From positions 1 through 43,930 of the forward strand of contig DATJNS010000003.1 of assembly GCA_035507915.1 (NCBI GenBank): a stretch of 43,930 nucleotides of DNA. The letters are read 5' to 3'. A program made the translations under genes and the position numbers. This DNA comes from JACQAI01 sp035507915. GTDB taxonomy: Bacteria > Pseudomonadota > Alphaproteobacteria > Elsterales > Elsteraceae. Of this stretch, positions 30,216 through 37,912 are shown piece after piece (position 1 is the first letter of the stretch; every line of letters starts with the position of its first letter). The notes beneath the pieces were generated by a model. That model did no database searches. It had not been told where the DNA came from and was given only the letters and a program-made list of their open reading frames with translations.

Positions 30216-31528
30216 AAATGGCGGACGATCCGCTTCTCTGCGGCCTCGGCGGCAGCCTTCGGCGTCTCGCGCCCGGCCGCCGCGCCGGCGAACATCCGCA
30301 CCACGATGAGGTCGGCGAGCACCGCGCTCGCCGCCGGACACAACAAGCCGGGGAACGCGAAGCTTTGCGAGCGCGCCGCCACCTCGCGGAACACGGTGCG
30401 CTTGGGATCCTCGGTCCACACCGGGTCGCTTTCGTAAGCCCGCAGCGTCTGGGTCAGATAGCCCGCCGCGTCGTGCAGCCAGGCGTCGTAATGCGGGCGC
30501 TCCATCAGGAAGGTCATGAGGGCCTTGGCGGCGCTCGGATAGCGCGAGTACTTGAACAGCATCATGGGATACATGATCTGATATTCGGCCGGGATGCCTG
30601 ACCGGCCGAGCGGGAACACGGCGTGATCGATGTCGGCCGCCATCGGGTTGCCTTCGGCGACCAGCTTGTTGTAGTCGACGATCGGGTTGTTGGTGCAGCT
30701 CACGCGACCGGTCAGGAACGCTCCGTTGTTGTCCCTGTCGGACCATGAAAGCGTGCCGTCGACCATGTGGGGATACAGCTCGCGGACATACTCGAGCGCC
30801 CGGATGGTTTCGGGGCTGTTGATGATGACGCGGCCGTCGCGATCCGCGACTCCCCCGTCGAACGCCCAAAGCAGCCAATAGCACCAGTTGTTGGCGTCGC
30901 TCGGCGCGTCGCCGAGCGCCAGACCGATCGGACGGTTGCGCTGCTTCAGTCGTTTGGCGAGCCGCATGAAATCGTCGAGGTCGGTCGGGAATTGATCGAA
31001 GCCCGCGTCCGCGAGCCACGAGATCCGGTAGTTCAGGCAATAACCCTTGATCGCGAACGGCAGACAGATCCAGTGGCCCTCGTACACGCCGTAGTCCTTG
31101 GCGACGGGATACCAGCCGCCCAGCCGGCTCCCGAGATGGTTGGCGACGTCGGTGACATCGACCAGCTTGTCCGGGATCAGGTGGGCGTCGTCGTTGAGCG
31201 ACCAGATGAGATCGGGGCCTGCGCCGATATTGGCGGCCAGCATCGCCTTGTAGGGCACGTGGTCGAGCGGCGCGTAGCTGATCGCGACGTCGACCCCGGT
31301 GGCGGCGGTGAACGCGTTGATCTGGTGGGCGAAGGCGGCTTCTTCCGGTCCGGTCTGGACGAAGCCGCTCCAGCGCAGCAGCCGGAGCTTGGCGCCCTTC
31401 TCCGGCTGGAACGGCTGGTTGGCCGCCCACGCACGCGAGTCGCCGCCCAGCCCGGGCGCCCCGAGCAGCGCACTCGATGCCAGCGCACCGGCTCCGAGAA
31501 TCACGCGCCGCCGCGAAAGCTCGATCAC
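30206..31528 (-). CDS. Extracellular solute-binding protein (family 1, sugar type), Tat-exported
   Basis: The 440-residue protein begins with a twin-arginine signal (SRRRVILGAGALASSALLG). The mature part has LRLLRWSGFVQTGPEEAAF and a periplasmic binding fold: ANIGAGPDLIWSLNDDAH, PFAIKGYCLNYRISWLADAG and NGAFLTGRVSCTNNPIVDYN are standard features of family 1 sugar-binding proteins. It should capture a sugar or oligosaccharide in the periplasm for an ABC importer, but no permease or ATPase gene is nearby. The GTG at 31528 follows GAGGAGG by 6 bases; the open frame upstream to 31627 runs through a TTAC array and is not coding. The shared promoter region with the HDOD genes suggests co-regulation with the EPS locus. 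Confidence 0.88.
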   Translation of the reverse strand: MIELSRRRVILGAGALASSALLGAPGLGGDSRAWAANQPFQPEKGAKLRLLRWSGFVQTGPEEAAFAHQINAFTAATGVDVAISYAPLDHVPYKAMLAANIGAGPDLIWSLNDDAHLIPDKLVDVTDVANHLGSRLGGWYPVAKDYGVYEGHWICLPFAIKGYCLNYRISWLADAGFDQFPTDLDDFMRLAKRLKQRNRPIGLALGDAPSDANNWCYWLLWAFDGGVADRDGRVIINSPETIRALEYVRELYPHMVDGTLSWSDRDNNGAFLTGRVSCTNNPIVDYNKLVAEGNPMAADIDHAVFPLGRSGIPAEYQIMYPMMLFKYSRYPSAAKALMTFLMERPHYDAWLHDAAGYLTQTLRAYESDPVWTEDPKRTVFREVAARSQSFAFPGLLCPAASAVLADLIVVRMFAGAAAGRETPKAAAEAAEKRIVRHFYG

Positions 31529-31612
31529 GCGATGCCTCCTCGATGGTTCCGCCGATGTCCCGGGCGAGGGACCGTCAGCGCGAGTCTGCGACGACCGCTG
31601 CGATCGAGCACA

Positions 31613-31636
31613 ATCAAGATTCGTCAAGCTTTGTAA
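31613..31636 (-). promoter_or_regulatory. TNAC array upstream of the solute-binding protein gene
   Basis: On the minus strand: TTAC (31636-31633), TGAC (31626-31623), TGAT (31616-31613), 10 bases apart, ending 84 bases before the GTG at 31528. It is the left arm of a 23-base imperfect inverted repeat (31615-31637 with 31674-31696). Confidence 0.62.
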
Positions 31637-31674
31637 GCCGCGTCGAACCGCGCGTGCGCGTCCGGCGCGGCGAC

Positions 31675-31688
31675 TTACACTGTCTTAC
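31675..31688 (+). promoter_or_regulatory. TTAC array upstream of the HDOD/GGDEF cassette
   Basis: TTAC at 31675 and 31685, with a weak TGTC at 31695, end 60-70 bases before the ATG at 31759. It is the mirror arm of the array at 31613-31636, giving each divergent gene its own copy. Confidence 0.62.
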
Positions 31689-31758
31689 GAATCTTGTCGT
31701 GTGCTCCGCCTGGATCGCCCCCAGGCTTCGATGGCGAGAGCCGCCCGGAGACCACTGC

Positions 31759-32943
31759 ATGATCTCGATCCTGTTCGTCGACGACGATCCCAACGTCGGG
31801 GCGGGACTCAAGCGCACATTGCGCGGCATGCGCGATGCGTGGACCACGCGCTTCGCGCTCGACGGACACGAGGCGCTGGAGATGCTGGCCCGCGAGCCGG
31901 CCGACGTCATCGTCACGGACATGCGGATGCCCGGCATGGACGGAGCCGAGCTGCTCGCCGAGGTCGAGAAGCGTTCGCCCGAGACCGTTCGCATCATCCT
32001 TTCGGGCCAATGCGACCGGCAGAGCGCCCTCAGCGCCGTCGGCCCGACGCACATCTTCCTATCCAAGCCATGCGACAGCGAACAGCTCGTCCGCGTCATC
32101 CGGCGGGTTCATCGGCTCGGCTCGCTGCTCGCCAAGCCCAAGCTGGCCAAGGCGATCGCCGGCCTCAGAAGTCTGCCGAGTCCGTCGGAAACCTATCTCA
32201 AGCTGGTTGCCGCGCTCGATGAGCCCGAGTGCTCGGTTCCCGCGGTGGCCGAGATCATCGGCCGCGACATGGCGCTGACCGCGAAGCTGCTCCAGCTCGT
32301 GAACTCGGCGTTCTTCGGTGCGCATTGGCATGCGAGCACCGTGTTGCAGGCGGTCCATCTGCTCGGCACGGAGCTCGTCAAGACGCTGGTCCTCACGTTC
32401 GGCATCCTGCAGCGCATGTCCGACAGTCTGCCGGCGGCCGGTCAGCTCCAGTGCTGGAAGCACGGCGTGCAGGCCGCGGCGGGCGCGCACTTCATCGCGC
32501 GTGATCTCGCCCTCGACAAACGCGCGGTCGAGGAAGCCTTCACGGCCGGCTTGCTCCACGACATCGGTCTGCTGCTGCTCGCGACGTTGTTCCGCGAAGC
32601 CGAGCATTCGATCACGCGGCTGTGTGTCCAGGAACGCGCCTCGCGTTGCGCGGTCGAGCGCCGGATTCTCGGCGTCACGCACGCCGAGATCGGCGGCTAC
32701 CTGCTCGCCCTATGGGGCCTGCCCGATTCGATCGTCGAGGCGACCACGTACCACCACGAGCCGGCGAGCTCCGACGTGGCGATCTCGGTGACCACGGCCG
32801 TGCACGTCGCCGGCGTGCTGACCGACGCCGAAGCCGATTTCGAGACGGTCGACGAGGCGTACCTGGAAAGCCTCGGGCTGGCGTCGCGGCTCGACCGCTG
32901 GCGGCAATATTTCGAGACCAACACGCTGGAGCGCGTGTCGTGA
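31759..32943 (+). CDS. REC-HDOD signalling protein (first copy)
   Basis: A 394-residue protein. The receiver at residues 1-120 has SILFVDDDPNVGAGL, phospho-acceptor Asp in DVIVTDMRMPGMDG, ILSGQCDR and HIFLSKPCD. The HDOD domain at about 135-340 has LLQLVNSAFFGAHWH, AVHLLGTELVKTLVLTFGIL, HD in FTAGLLHDIGLLLLATL and THAEIGGYLLALWGLP with YHHEP. HDOD proteins act in bacterial signalling, often linked to c-di-GMP output, and in most cases no enzyme activity is known. GGAG lies 9 bases before the ATG. Its last four bases overlap the GTG of a second REC-HDOD gene. The TTAC array upstream suggests it belongs with the EPS regulon. Confidence 0.92.
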   Translation: MISILFVDDDPNVGAGLKRTLRGMRDAWTTRFALDGHEALEMLAREPADVIVTDMRMPGMDGAELLAEVEKRSPETVRIILSGQCDRQSALSAVGPTHIFLSKPCDSEQLVRVIRRVHRLGSLLAKPKLAKAIAGLRSLPSPSETYLKLVAALDEPECSVPAVAEIIGRDMALTAKLLQLVNSAFFGAHWHASTVLQAVHLLGTELVKTLVLTFGILQRMSDSLPAAGQLQCWKHGVQAAAGAHFIARDLALDKRAVEEAFTAGLLHDIGLLLLATLFREAEHSITRLCVQERASRCAVERRILGVTHAEIGGYLLALWGLPDSIVEATTYHHEPASSDVAISVTTAVHVAGVLTDAEADFETVDEAYLESLGLASRLDRWRQYFETNTLERVS

Positions 32944-34151
32944 GCGGTCCCTTGACGACCGCGTCCGCACCGCAGATCTCGGTACTGTTCGTCGACGACG
33001 AGCAGAACGTCCGATCGGGCCTTCAACGGATGCTGCGCGGCATGCGCGGCAGCTGGAACATGCGCTTCGCCGGGAGCGGCAACGAGGCCCTCGAGATGAT
33101 GCGCACGCTCCCCGCCGACGTGGTGGTCTCGGACATGCGCATGCCCGGCATGGACGGGCGCGAGCTGCTCGCCCGGATCGAGCAGGGCTTTCCGAACACG
33201 GTCCGCATCATCCTCTCCGGGCAGTGCGACCGTGAGAACACGCTGCGGACGGTGGGCAGGACCCACCTTTTCCTGGCCAAGCCGTGCGAGACCGACCGGT
33301 TGATCGATGCGATCAACCGGGCCTGCCGGCTGCGTGCCAAGAACCGCGAGTCGCGACTCGCCAATACCGGCGCGGGACTGCGGGACGTTCCTGAGCCGCC
33401 GGCGGTTTATCTCGATCTGGTCGCTGCGCTCGAGGCGCCCGAGGTGTCCGCCGAGGCCGTCACTCGCATTCTCGACAAGGACGCCGCGCTGGCGGCGACG
33501 CTGCTCGATCTCCTCAACGCGACGCCGCTCGTCGGTAGTCGGCCCATGGCGGCGACCGCACAGGCCTACCAGTTGCTCGGTCCCGATTTGCTGCCGCCGT
33601 TCGTCTTGAAGTCGTGCCTGACGAACCAGCTCGCCTGCCGCGATCGCGATGCCGACAACATCGCGCACTGCCTCCGCGCGGCGATCATCGGCCGTCAGAT
33701 CGCGCACGACATCGGTCTCGATCCGCACGACGTCTCGTCCGCGTTCTCGGCGGGCCTCCTGCACGACGTCGGCTCGTGGATGCTCTGGTCGCGGCTTCCC
33801 GGCAGGTATGCCGGCATCGTCGACCAGGCGCCGTCCGAGGGCGGCCGCCGCCGCGAGCTGGAGAGGCGCGAGTTCGGGGCCACCCATGCGGAGGTCGGCG
33901 CTTCCCTCCTCGAACGCTGGGACCTGCCGCTCGCCGTCGTCGAAGCCGTCGCTTTCCACCACGAGCCGGCGCTGTCGGGCGTCCAGGCGATCAGCGTCGT
34001 CGGTGCCGTCCATGTCGCAAGCGCGATCGCCGACCGCGCCAACGGAGAGGAGGCGGACCTCGATCGCGCCTATCTCTCCGGCAGCGGCATGCTCGAGCGC
34101 ATCGAGGGTTGGCGCGGCAGCGAGATCTCGCTCGGTTCGCAGACCACGTGA
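32940..34151 (+). CDS. REC-HDOD signalling protein (second, degenerate copy)
   Basis: A 403-residue paralogue of the preceding protein. The receiver shares SVLFVDDEQNVRSGLQRMLR, DMRMPGMDGRELLA, TVRIILSGQCDREN and FLAKPCE. The HDOD half keeps AGLLHDVGSWMLW, ATHAEVGASLLERWDLP and FHHEP, but the conserved NSAFFG element has become NATPLVG. The two genes probably arose by tandem duplication, with this copy diverging in the HDOD core. The GTG start at 32940 lies in a GTGA overlap with the upstream stop, so translation is coupled. Partners are unknown; hetero-oligomers of the two copies are possible. Confidence 0.9.
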   Translation: MSGPLTTASAPQISVLFVDDEQNVRSGLQRMLRGMRGSWNMRFAGSGNEALEMMRTLPADVVVSDMRMPGMDGRELLARIEQGFPNTVRIILSGQCDRENTLRTVGRTHLFLAKPCETDRLIDAINRACRLRAKNRESRLANTGAGLRDVPEPPAVYLDLVAALEAPEVSAEAVTRILDKDAALAATLLDLLNATPLVGSRPMAATAQAYQLLGPDLLPPFVLKSCLTNQLACRDRDADNIAHCLRAAIIGRQIAHDIGLDPHDVSSAFSAGLLHDVGSWMLWSRLPGRYAGIVDQAPSEGGRRRELERREFGATHAEVGASLLERWDLPLAVVEAVAFHHEPALSGVQAISVVGAVHVASAIADRANGEEADLDRAYLSGSGMLERIEGWRGSEISLGSQTT

Positions 34152-34199
34152 GCCGGCGATGACATCCCATCGAGCAAGCACCGAAGAGGCCCGAAGCAG

Positions 34200-35468
34200 A
34201 TGACGTCAGCAGCCGTGTCCACGGGCTCCGCGGCCGAGGCCGGGAAAAACATGCCCGCGATCCTGCTCGTCGATGACGACAGGAGCATTCTCGACAGCCT
34301 GGCGCGCATTCTCCGCAAGGAGTTTCCGCTGCTGACGGCATCCAGCGGTCAAGAGGCTCTGGCCACTCTCGCGGCCAATCCGATCGGCGTGATCGTCGTA
34401 GACATGTCGATGCCGGTGATGAACGGGCTCGAGCTGCTCGAGGCGATGCGTCCTCGCCATGCCGACGTCGTGCCCATCATGCTCACCGGCCGGCTCGACC
34501 AGCAGACGGCGAGCGACGCCATCAACAAGGGCCACGTGTTCCGCTTTCTGGCCAAACCCTGCCAGGCCGATCAGCTCAAGGGGGCGATCGGCGACGCGCT
34601 TCTGCAGCATCGCCTGCACGCCGCGCAGCGCGAGCTGCGGGTCAAGACCGAGACCCTCGAGGCGGCTTTCGCCGCCATGCACGACGGCGTGTGCATCGCC
34701 GATGCCGACGCGAGCATCACGTCGATCAACGGGCGTGCGGTCCAACTTCTCGGAATCGGCGAGGATGTCGGGTCCGGCTGTCTGCCGGACGAGATCGTGA
34801 GCGGCGGCGAGGAGATTCGCGAGGTCTCGTTCAACGAGCATCTCCTGCAGGTGAGCGCGACCTCGCTGTCGACCGGCGGACGGCTGTTCGTCCTGCACGA
34901 CGTTACGGCGGTGCGCCAGCTCGAGCAGCAGCTGCGCCACGAAGCGACGACCGACCCGCTGACGCAGCTGGCGAACCGGCGGCGCTTCCTCGAGGTGGCG
35001 GCGGAGGAGCAGGCGCGCGCGCAGCGCTACAATCGCCCATTGTCGATCCTCATGCTCGACGTCGATTTCTTCAAGAAGGTCAACGACCAGTACGGTCATG
35101 CGGCCGGCGACGACGTGCTGCGGCGCGTCGGCGCGGTGCTCGCCGAGGGCGTCCGCGCGACCGACGTCGCCGGGCGCTTCGGCGGCGAGGAGTTCATCGT
35201 GCTGCTGAGCGAGTCGGACGTCGCGGAGACGCGGATGATCGGCGAACGGTTGCGCACGGCGCTCGCGGCCCAGTCGATCGATACGCCATCGGGGCCGATT
35301 TCCGTGACCGCCAGCCTCGGCGCAGCGACCGCGACCGGCATCGACATCGACATCAAGCGGCTGATCTCGGATGCCGACGGCGCGCTCTACGTCGCCAAGC
35401 GCGGCGGCCGCAATCGTCTGGTGTACGCGGGCGAGTCGACGGTGGAGCACACCCTCGGCACCGCATGA
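34200..35468 (+). CDS. REC-PAS-GGDEF diguanylate cyclase
   Basis: A 422-residue protein. The receiver at about residues 18-135 has AILLVDDDRSILDSL, Asp in IVVDMSMPVMNGLE and FRFLAKPCQ. A PAS-like part at about 150-235 has AMHDGVCIADADASITSING. The GGDEF domain at about 245-415 has DPLTQLANRRRFLE, LDVDFFKKVNDQYGHAAGDD and the active site RFGGEEF. The inhibitory RxxD site is present as RATD five residues before GGEEF, so product inhibition is expected. The enzyme should make c-di-GMP from two GTP when phosphorylated. It starts 48 bases after the second HDOD gene, probably in the same transcript. c-di-GMP commonly promotes EPS production, which fits the neighbourhood. Confidence 0.93.
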   Translation: MTSAAVSTGSAAEAGKNMPAILLVDDDRSILDSLARILRKEFPLLTASSGQEALATLAANPIGVIVVDMSMPVMNGLELLEAMRPRHADVVPIMLTGRLDQQTASDAINKGHVFRFLAKPCQADQLKGAIGDALLQHRLHAAQRELRVKTETLEAAFAAMHDGVCIADADASITSINGRAVQLLGIGEDVGSGCLPDEIVSGGEEIREVSFNEHLLQVSATSLSTGGRLFVLHDVTAVRQLEQQLRHEATTDPLTQLANRRRFLEVAAEEQARAQRYNRPLSILMLDVDFFKKVNDQYGHAAGDDVLRRVGAVLAEGVRATDVAGRFGGEEFIVLLSESDVAETRMIGERLRTALAAQSIDTPSGPISVTASLGAATATGIDIDIKRLISDADGALYVAKRGGRNRLVYAGESTVEHTLGTA

Positions 35469-35482
35469 CGGTGCGGGTCGCG

Positions 35483-35513
35483 GGGAGGCCGACCGTCGGG
35501 TAGCGGGCCTCCC
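35483..35513 (+). terminator. Hairpin after the GGDEF gene
   Basis: GGGAGGCC (35483-35490) and GGCCTCCC (35506-35513) form an 8-base stem with a 15-base loop, 14 bases after the stop at 35468. There is no following T run, so it may pause or protect the transcript rather than be a full intrinsic terminator. Confidence 0.35.
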
Positions 35514-35607
35514 TGGACCGCGGGCGCGGCCGTCGTCCGGTTGAATTGATCTGGCGCAAAGTCGCGTCTGGCCTCGCCGTGCAGATTGGCCGCATGAGCG
35601 GGTCTCC

Positions 35608-37815
35608 ATGGCCGAGGTGACGGTCGCACGGCCGAAGGGCGCCTTGGGCGATCTTTGGGGCGGCAGCGCGGCGATGCTCGTGGCGCTGCCGTCGGCGATC
35701 GCCTTCGGCGTGACGATCTATTCGGCGATCGGCCCCAGCGAGGCCGCGCTGGGCGCCCTTGCCGGCATCTTGGGCGCGACCGCGATCGGGCTGGTGGCGT
35801 CGACGCTCGGCGGCACCAATCGCCTGATCTCGGCGCCCTGCGCGCCGGCGGCGGCCGTGCTGTCGGCGTTCGCGCTCGATCTCGTCGCGCAGCACACCTC
35901 CAGCGCGACCATCCTTCTGTTGCTGACCGCGGTCGGCCTGCTCGCCGGTCTGGCGCAGGTCGCGATGGGTGCGGTGCGCCTCGGCACGCTGATCAAGTTC
36001 GTGCCCTACCCCGTGGTGTGCGGCTATCTGAGCGGCGTCGGCCTGGTCATCATCTCGAGCCAGGTGCCGCGTTTCCTCGGCGTGCCCAAGGACCTGGGCT
36101 TTTGGGAGGGACTCGCGACCCCGAGCGCCTGGCGTTGGCAGGGCATGGTGGTCGGCGCGCTGACCGTCGCCGCGATGCTGTACGCCCCCAAGCTCACCCG
36201 AGCGGTTCCGGCGCCGATCCTCGCGCTGTTGGCGGGCGCGCTCGGCTATTTCGGGCTCGGGCTCGTCGATCCGTCGCTGCTCGCCCTCGCCGGCAATCCG
36301 TTCGTGATCGGCGTGCTCGGCGGCGGCGGGGAAGGATTTCTCGCAGGCCTGGTCGGGCGCTGGACGGCGCTCGCCGACCTCGGTACGGCGCAGATCGCGG
36401 GCGTCCTCGGGCCGGCCCTGACCTTGGCGGTGCTGCTGTCGATCGACACGCTGAAGACCTGCGTCGTGCTCGACACGCTGACGCGCTCGCGCCACAACTC
36501 GAACCGCGAGCTGATCGGCCAGGGGCTCGGCAACATCGCGTCGGCGGTGATCGGCGGCATGCCGGGCTCCGGCACCATGGGCGCCACCCTGGTGAACCTG
36601 TCGAGCGGCGGCGAGAGCCGGCTCTCCGGGATCGCCGAGGGCGTCTTCTCGCTGATCGCGTATCTCGTCTTGGCGCCGATCATCGCGTGGGTTCCGGTGG
36701 CGGCGCTGTCCGGCATCCTGATCGTCGTCGGCTTCCGGATGATCGACCGGCACTCGCTGCATCTCCTCAGGGCGCGCGACACGATGCTCGATTTCGTCGT
36801 CATCGCGACCGTCGTCGCGGTCGCGCTGTCGGTCAGCCTGATCGCGGCCTCGGGTGCCGGCATCGTGCTCGCCGTCTTCCTCTTCCTGCGCGAGCAGGTC
36901 GGCGGCGTCGTGGTCCGCCGCAAGATCTACGGCAACGAGGCGTCGTCCAACCGCGTCCGGCTCGAAGAGGAGCGCGACGTCCTGGCACGCCGCGGCGATC
37001 AGGCGGTCATCTTCGAGCTGCAGGGCAGCCTGTTCTTCGGCACCGCCAACCAGCTGTCGCTCGCCCTCGAGCCCGAGCTCAAGACGCGCAAATACGTGAT
37101 CCTCGACATGCGGCGGGTGCAATCGGTCGACGTGACGGCCGGTCACGTGCTCGACCAGGTGAAGGACACGCTGGGCGAGCATCACGGCACGCTGATATTC
37201 AGCGAGATGCCGCACCATCTGCCCAGCGGGCGCGACGTGCAGCGTTATTTCGACGAGCTCGGCCTCGTCAGGCCGGAGAACCCGATCAAGGTCTTCGCCG
37301 ATCTCGACCAGGCGCTCGAGTGGGTCGAGGACAGGTTGCTCGAGGACGCCGCGCTCTCGCGCGGTCCCGAAAGGCCGCTCGACCTGCACGAGATCGAGCT
37401 GTTCAAGGGGCGCAAGGAAGAGACCTTGGTCGCGCTCGATCAGTGCATGGACAAGCGCGCGTTCCGGGCCGGCGAGCGGATCTTCGCCGCGGGAGACACG
37501 GGTGACGAGCTGTTCCTGATCCGCCAGGGCCTGGTGCGGATCATGCTGTCGATCGACGCGGAGGTGAGCCGGCAACTCGGTACGTTCGGACGCGGCGCCT
37601 TCTTCGGCGAGATGGCGTTCCTCGACGGCGACGCGCGCTCGGCCGCGGCCTTCGCCGTCACCGACACGTCGCTCTTCGTGCTGTCGCGGCGCCGGTTCGA
37701 TGCGCTCGCCGGCGAGCACAGGCTCGCGGCGTTGAACCTGATGGAAGGTCTGGCCAGCGTGCTGGCCGGGCGGCTGCGCCACACCGACGCCCAGCTGCGG
37801 GCCCTGGAGACGTAA
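35608..37815 (+). CDS. SulP-family anion transporter with STAS and cyclic-nucleotide-binding domains
   Basis: A 735-residue protein. The SulP/SLC26 membrane domain spans about residues 15-430 (AMLVALPSAIAFGVTIYSAI; LGTLIKFVPYPVVCGYLSGV; LSIDTLKTCVVLD; GGMPGSGTMGATLVNLSSGG). A STAS domain follows at about 450-575 (VIFELQGSLFFGTANQLSLA; LDMRRVQSVDVTAGHVL), then a C-terminal cNMP-binding domain at about 600-720 (FRAGERIFAAGDTGDELFLI; GAFFGEMAFLDGDARSAAAF). Such proteins carry anions such as sulphate or bicarbonate across the inner membrane; the C-terminal domain suggests control by cAMP or a related nucleotide. In the STAS domain a Val follows the Asp where Ser or Thr often stands. The ATG at 35608 begins MAEVTVARPKG. 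Stand-alone gene; no link to EPS is evident. Confidence 0.92.
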   Translation: MAEVTVARPKGALGDLWGGSAAMLVALPSAIAFGVTIYSAIGPSEAALGALAGILGATAIGLVASTLGGTNRLISAPCAPAAAVLSAFALDLVAQHTSSATILLLLTAVGLLAGLAQVAMGAVRLGTLIKFVPYPVVCGYLSGVGLVIISSQVPRFLGVPKDLGFWEGLATPSAWRWQGMVVGALTVAAMLYAPKLTRAVPAPILALLAGALGYFGLGLVDPSLLALAGNPFVIGVLGGGGEGFLAGLVGRWTALADLGTAQIAGVLGPALTLAVLLSIDTLKTCVVLDTLTRSRHNSNRELIGQGLGNIASAVIGGMPGSGTMGATLVNLSSGGESRLSGIAEGVFSLIAYLVLAPIIAWVPVAALSGILIVVGFRMIDRHSLHLLRARDTMLDFVVIATVVAVALSVSLIAASGAGIVLAVFLFLREQVGGVVVRRKIYGNEASSNRVRLEEERDVLARRGDQAVIFELQGSLFFGTANQLSLALEPELKTRKYVILDMRRVQSVDVTAGHVLDQVKDTLGEHHGTLIFSEMPHHLPSGRDVQRYFDELGLVRPENPIKVFADLDQALEWVEDRLLEDAALSRGPERPLDLHEIELFKGRKEETLVALDQCMDKRAFRAGERIFAAGDTGDELFLIRQGLVRIMLSIDAEVSRQLGTFGRGAFFGEMAFLDGDARSAAAFAVTDTSLFVLSRRRFDALAGEHRLAALNLMEGLASVLAGRLRHTDAQLRALET

Positions 37816-37912
37816 CGGCGGACGACCGGGCGACATTGACGCCGTCGTGCGCCGGACCGACCATCGCGACCGGCCGGCGCGCAGGCCGCGACGCGCAACC
37901 AGAGGCCCAGCC

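Noticed and set aside
31529..31627. Longer start of the solute-binding protein
   Set aside because: It would put 33 extra residues before the Tat signal and code through the TTAC array; the GTG at 31528 has a strong GAGGAGG site.
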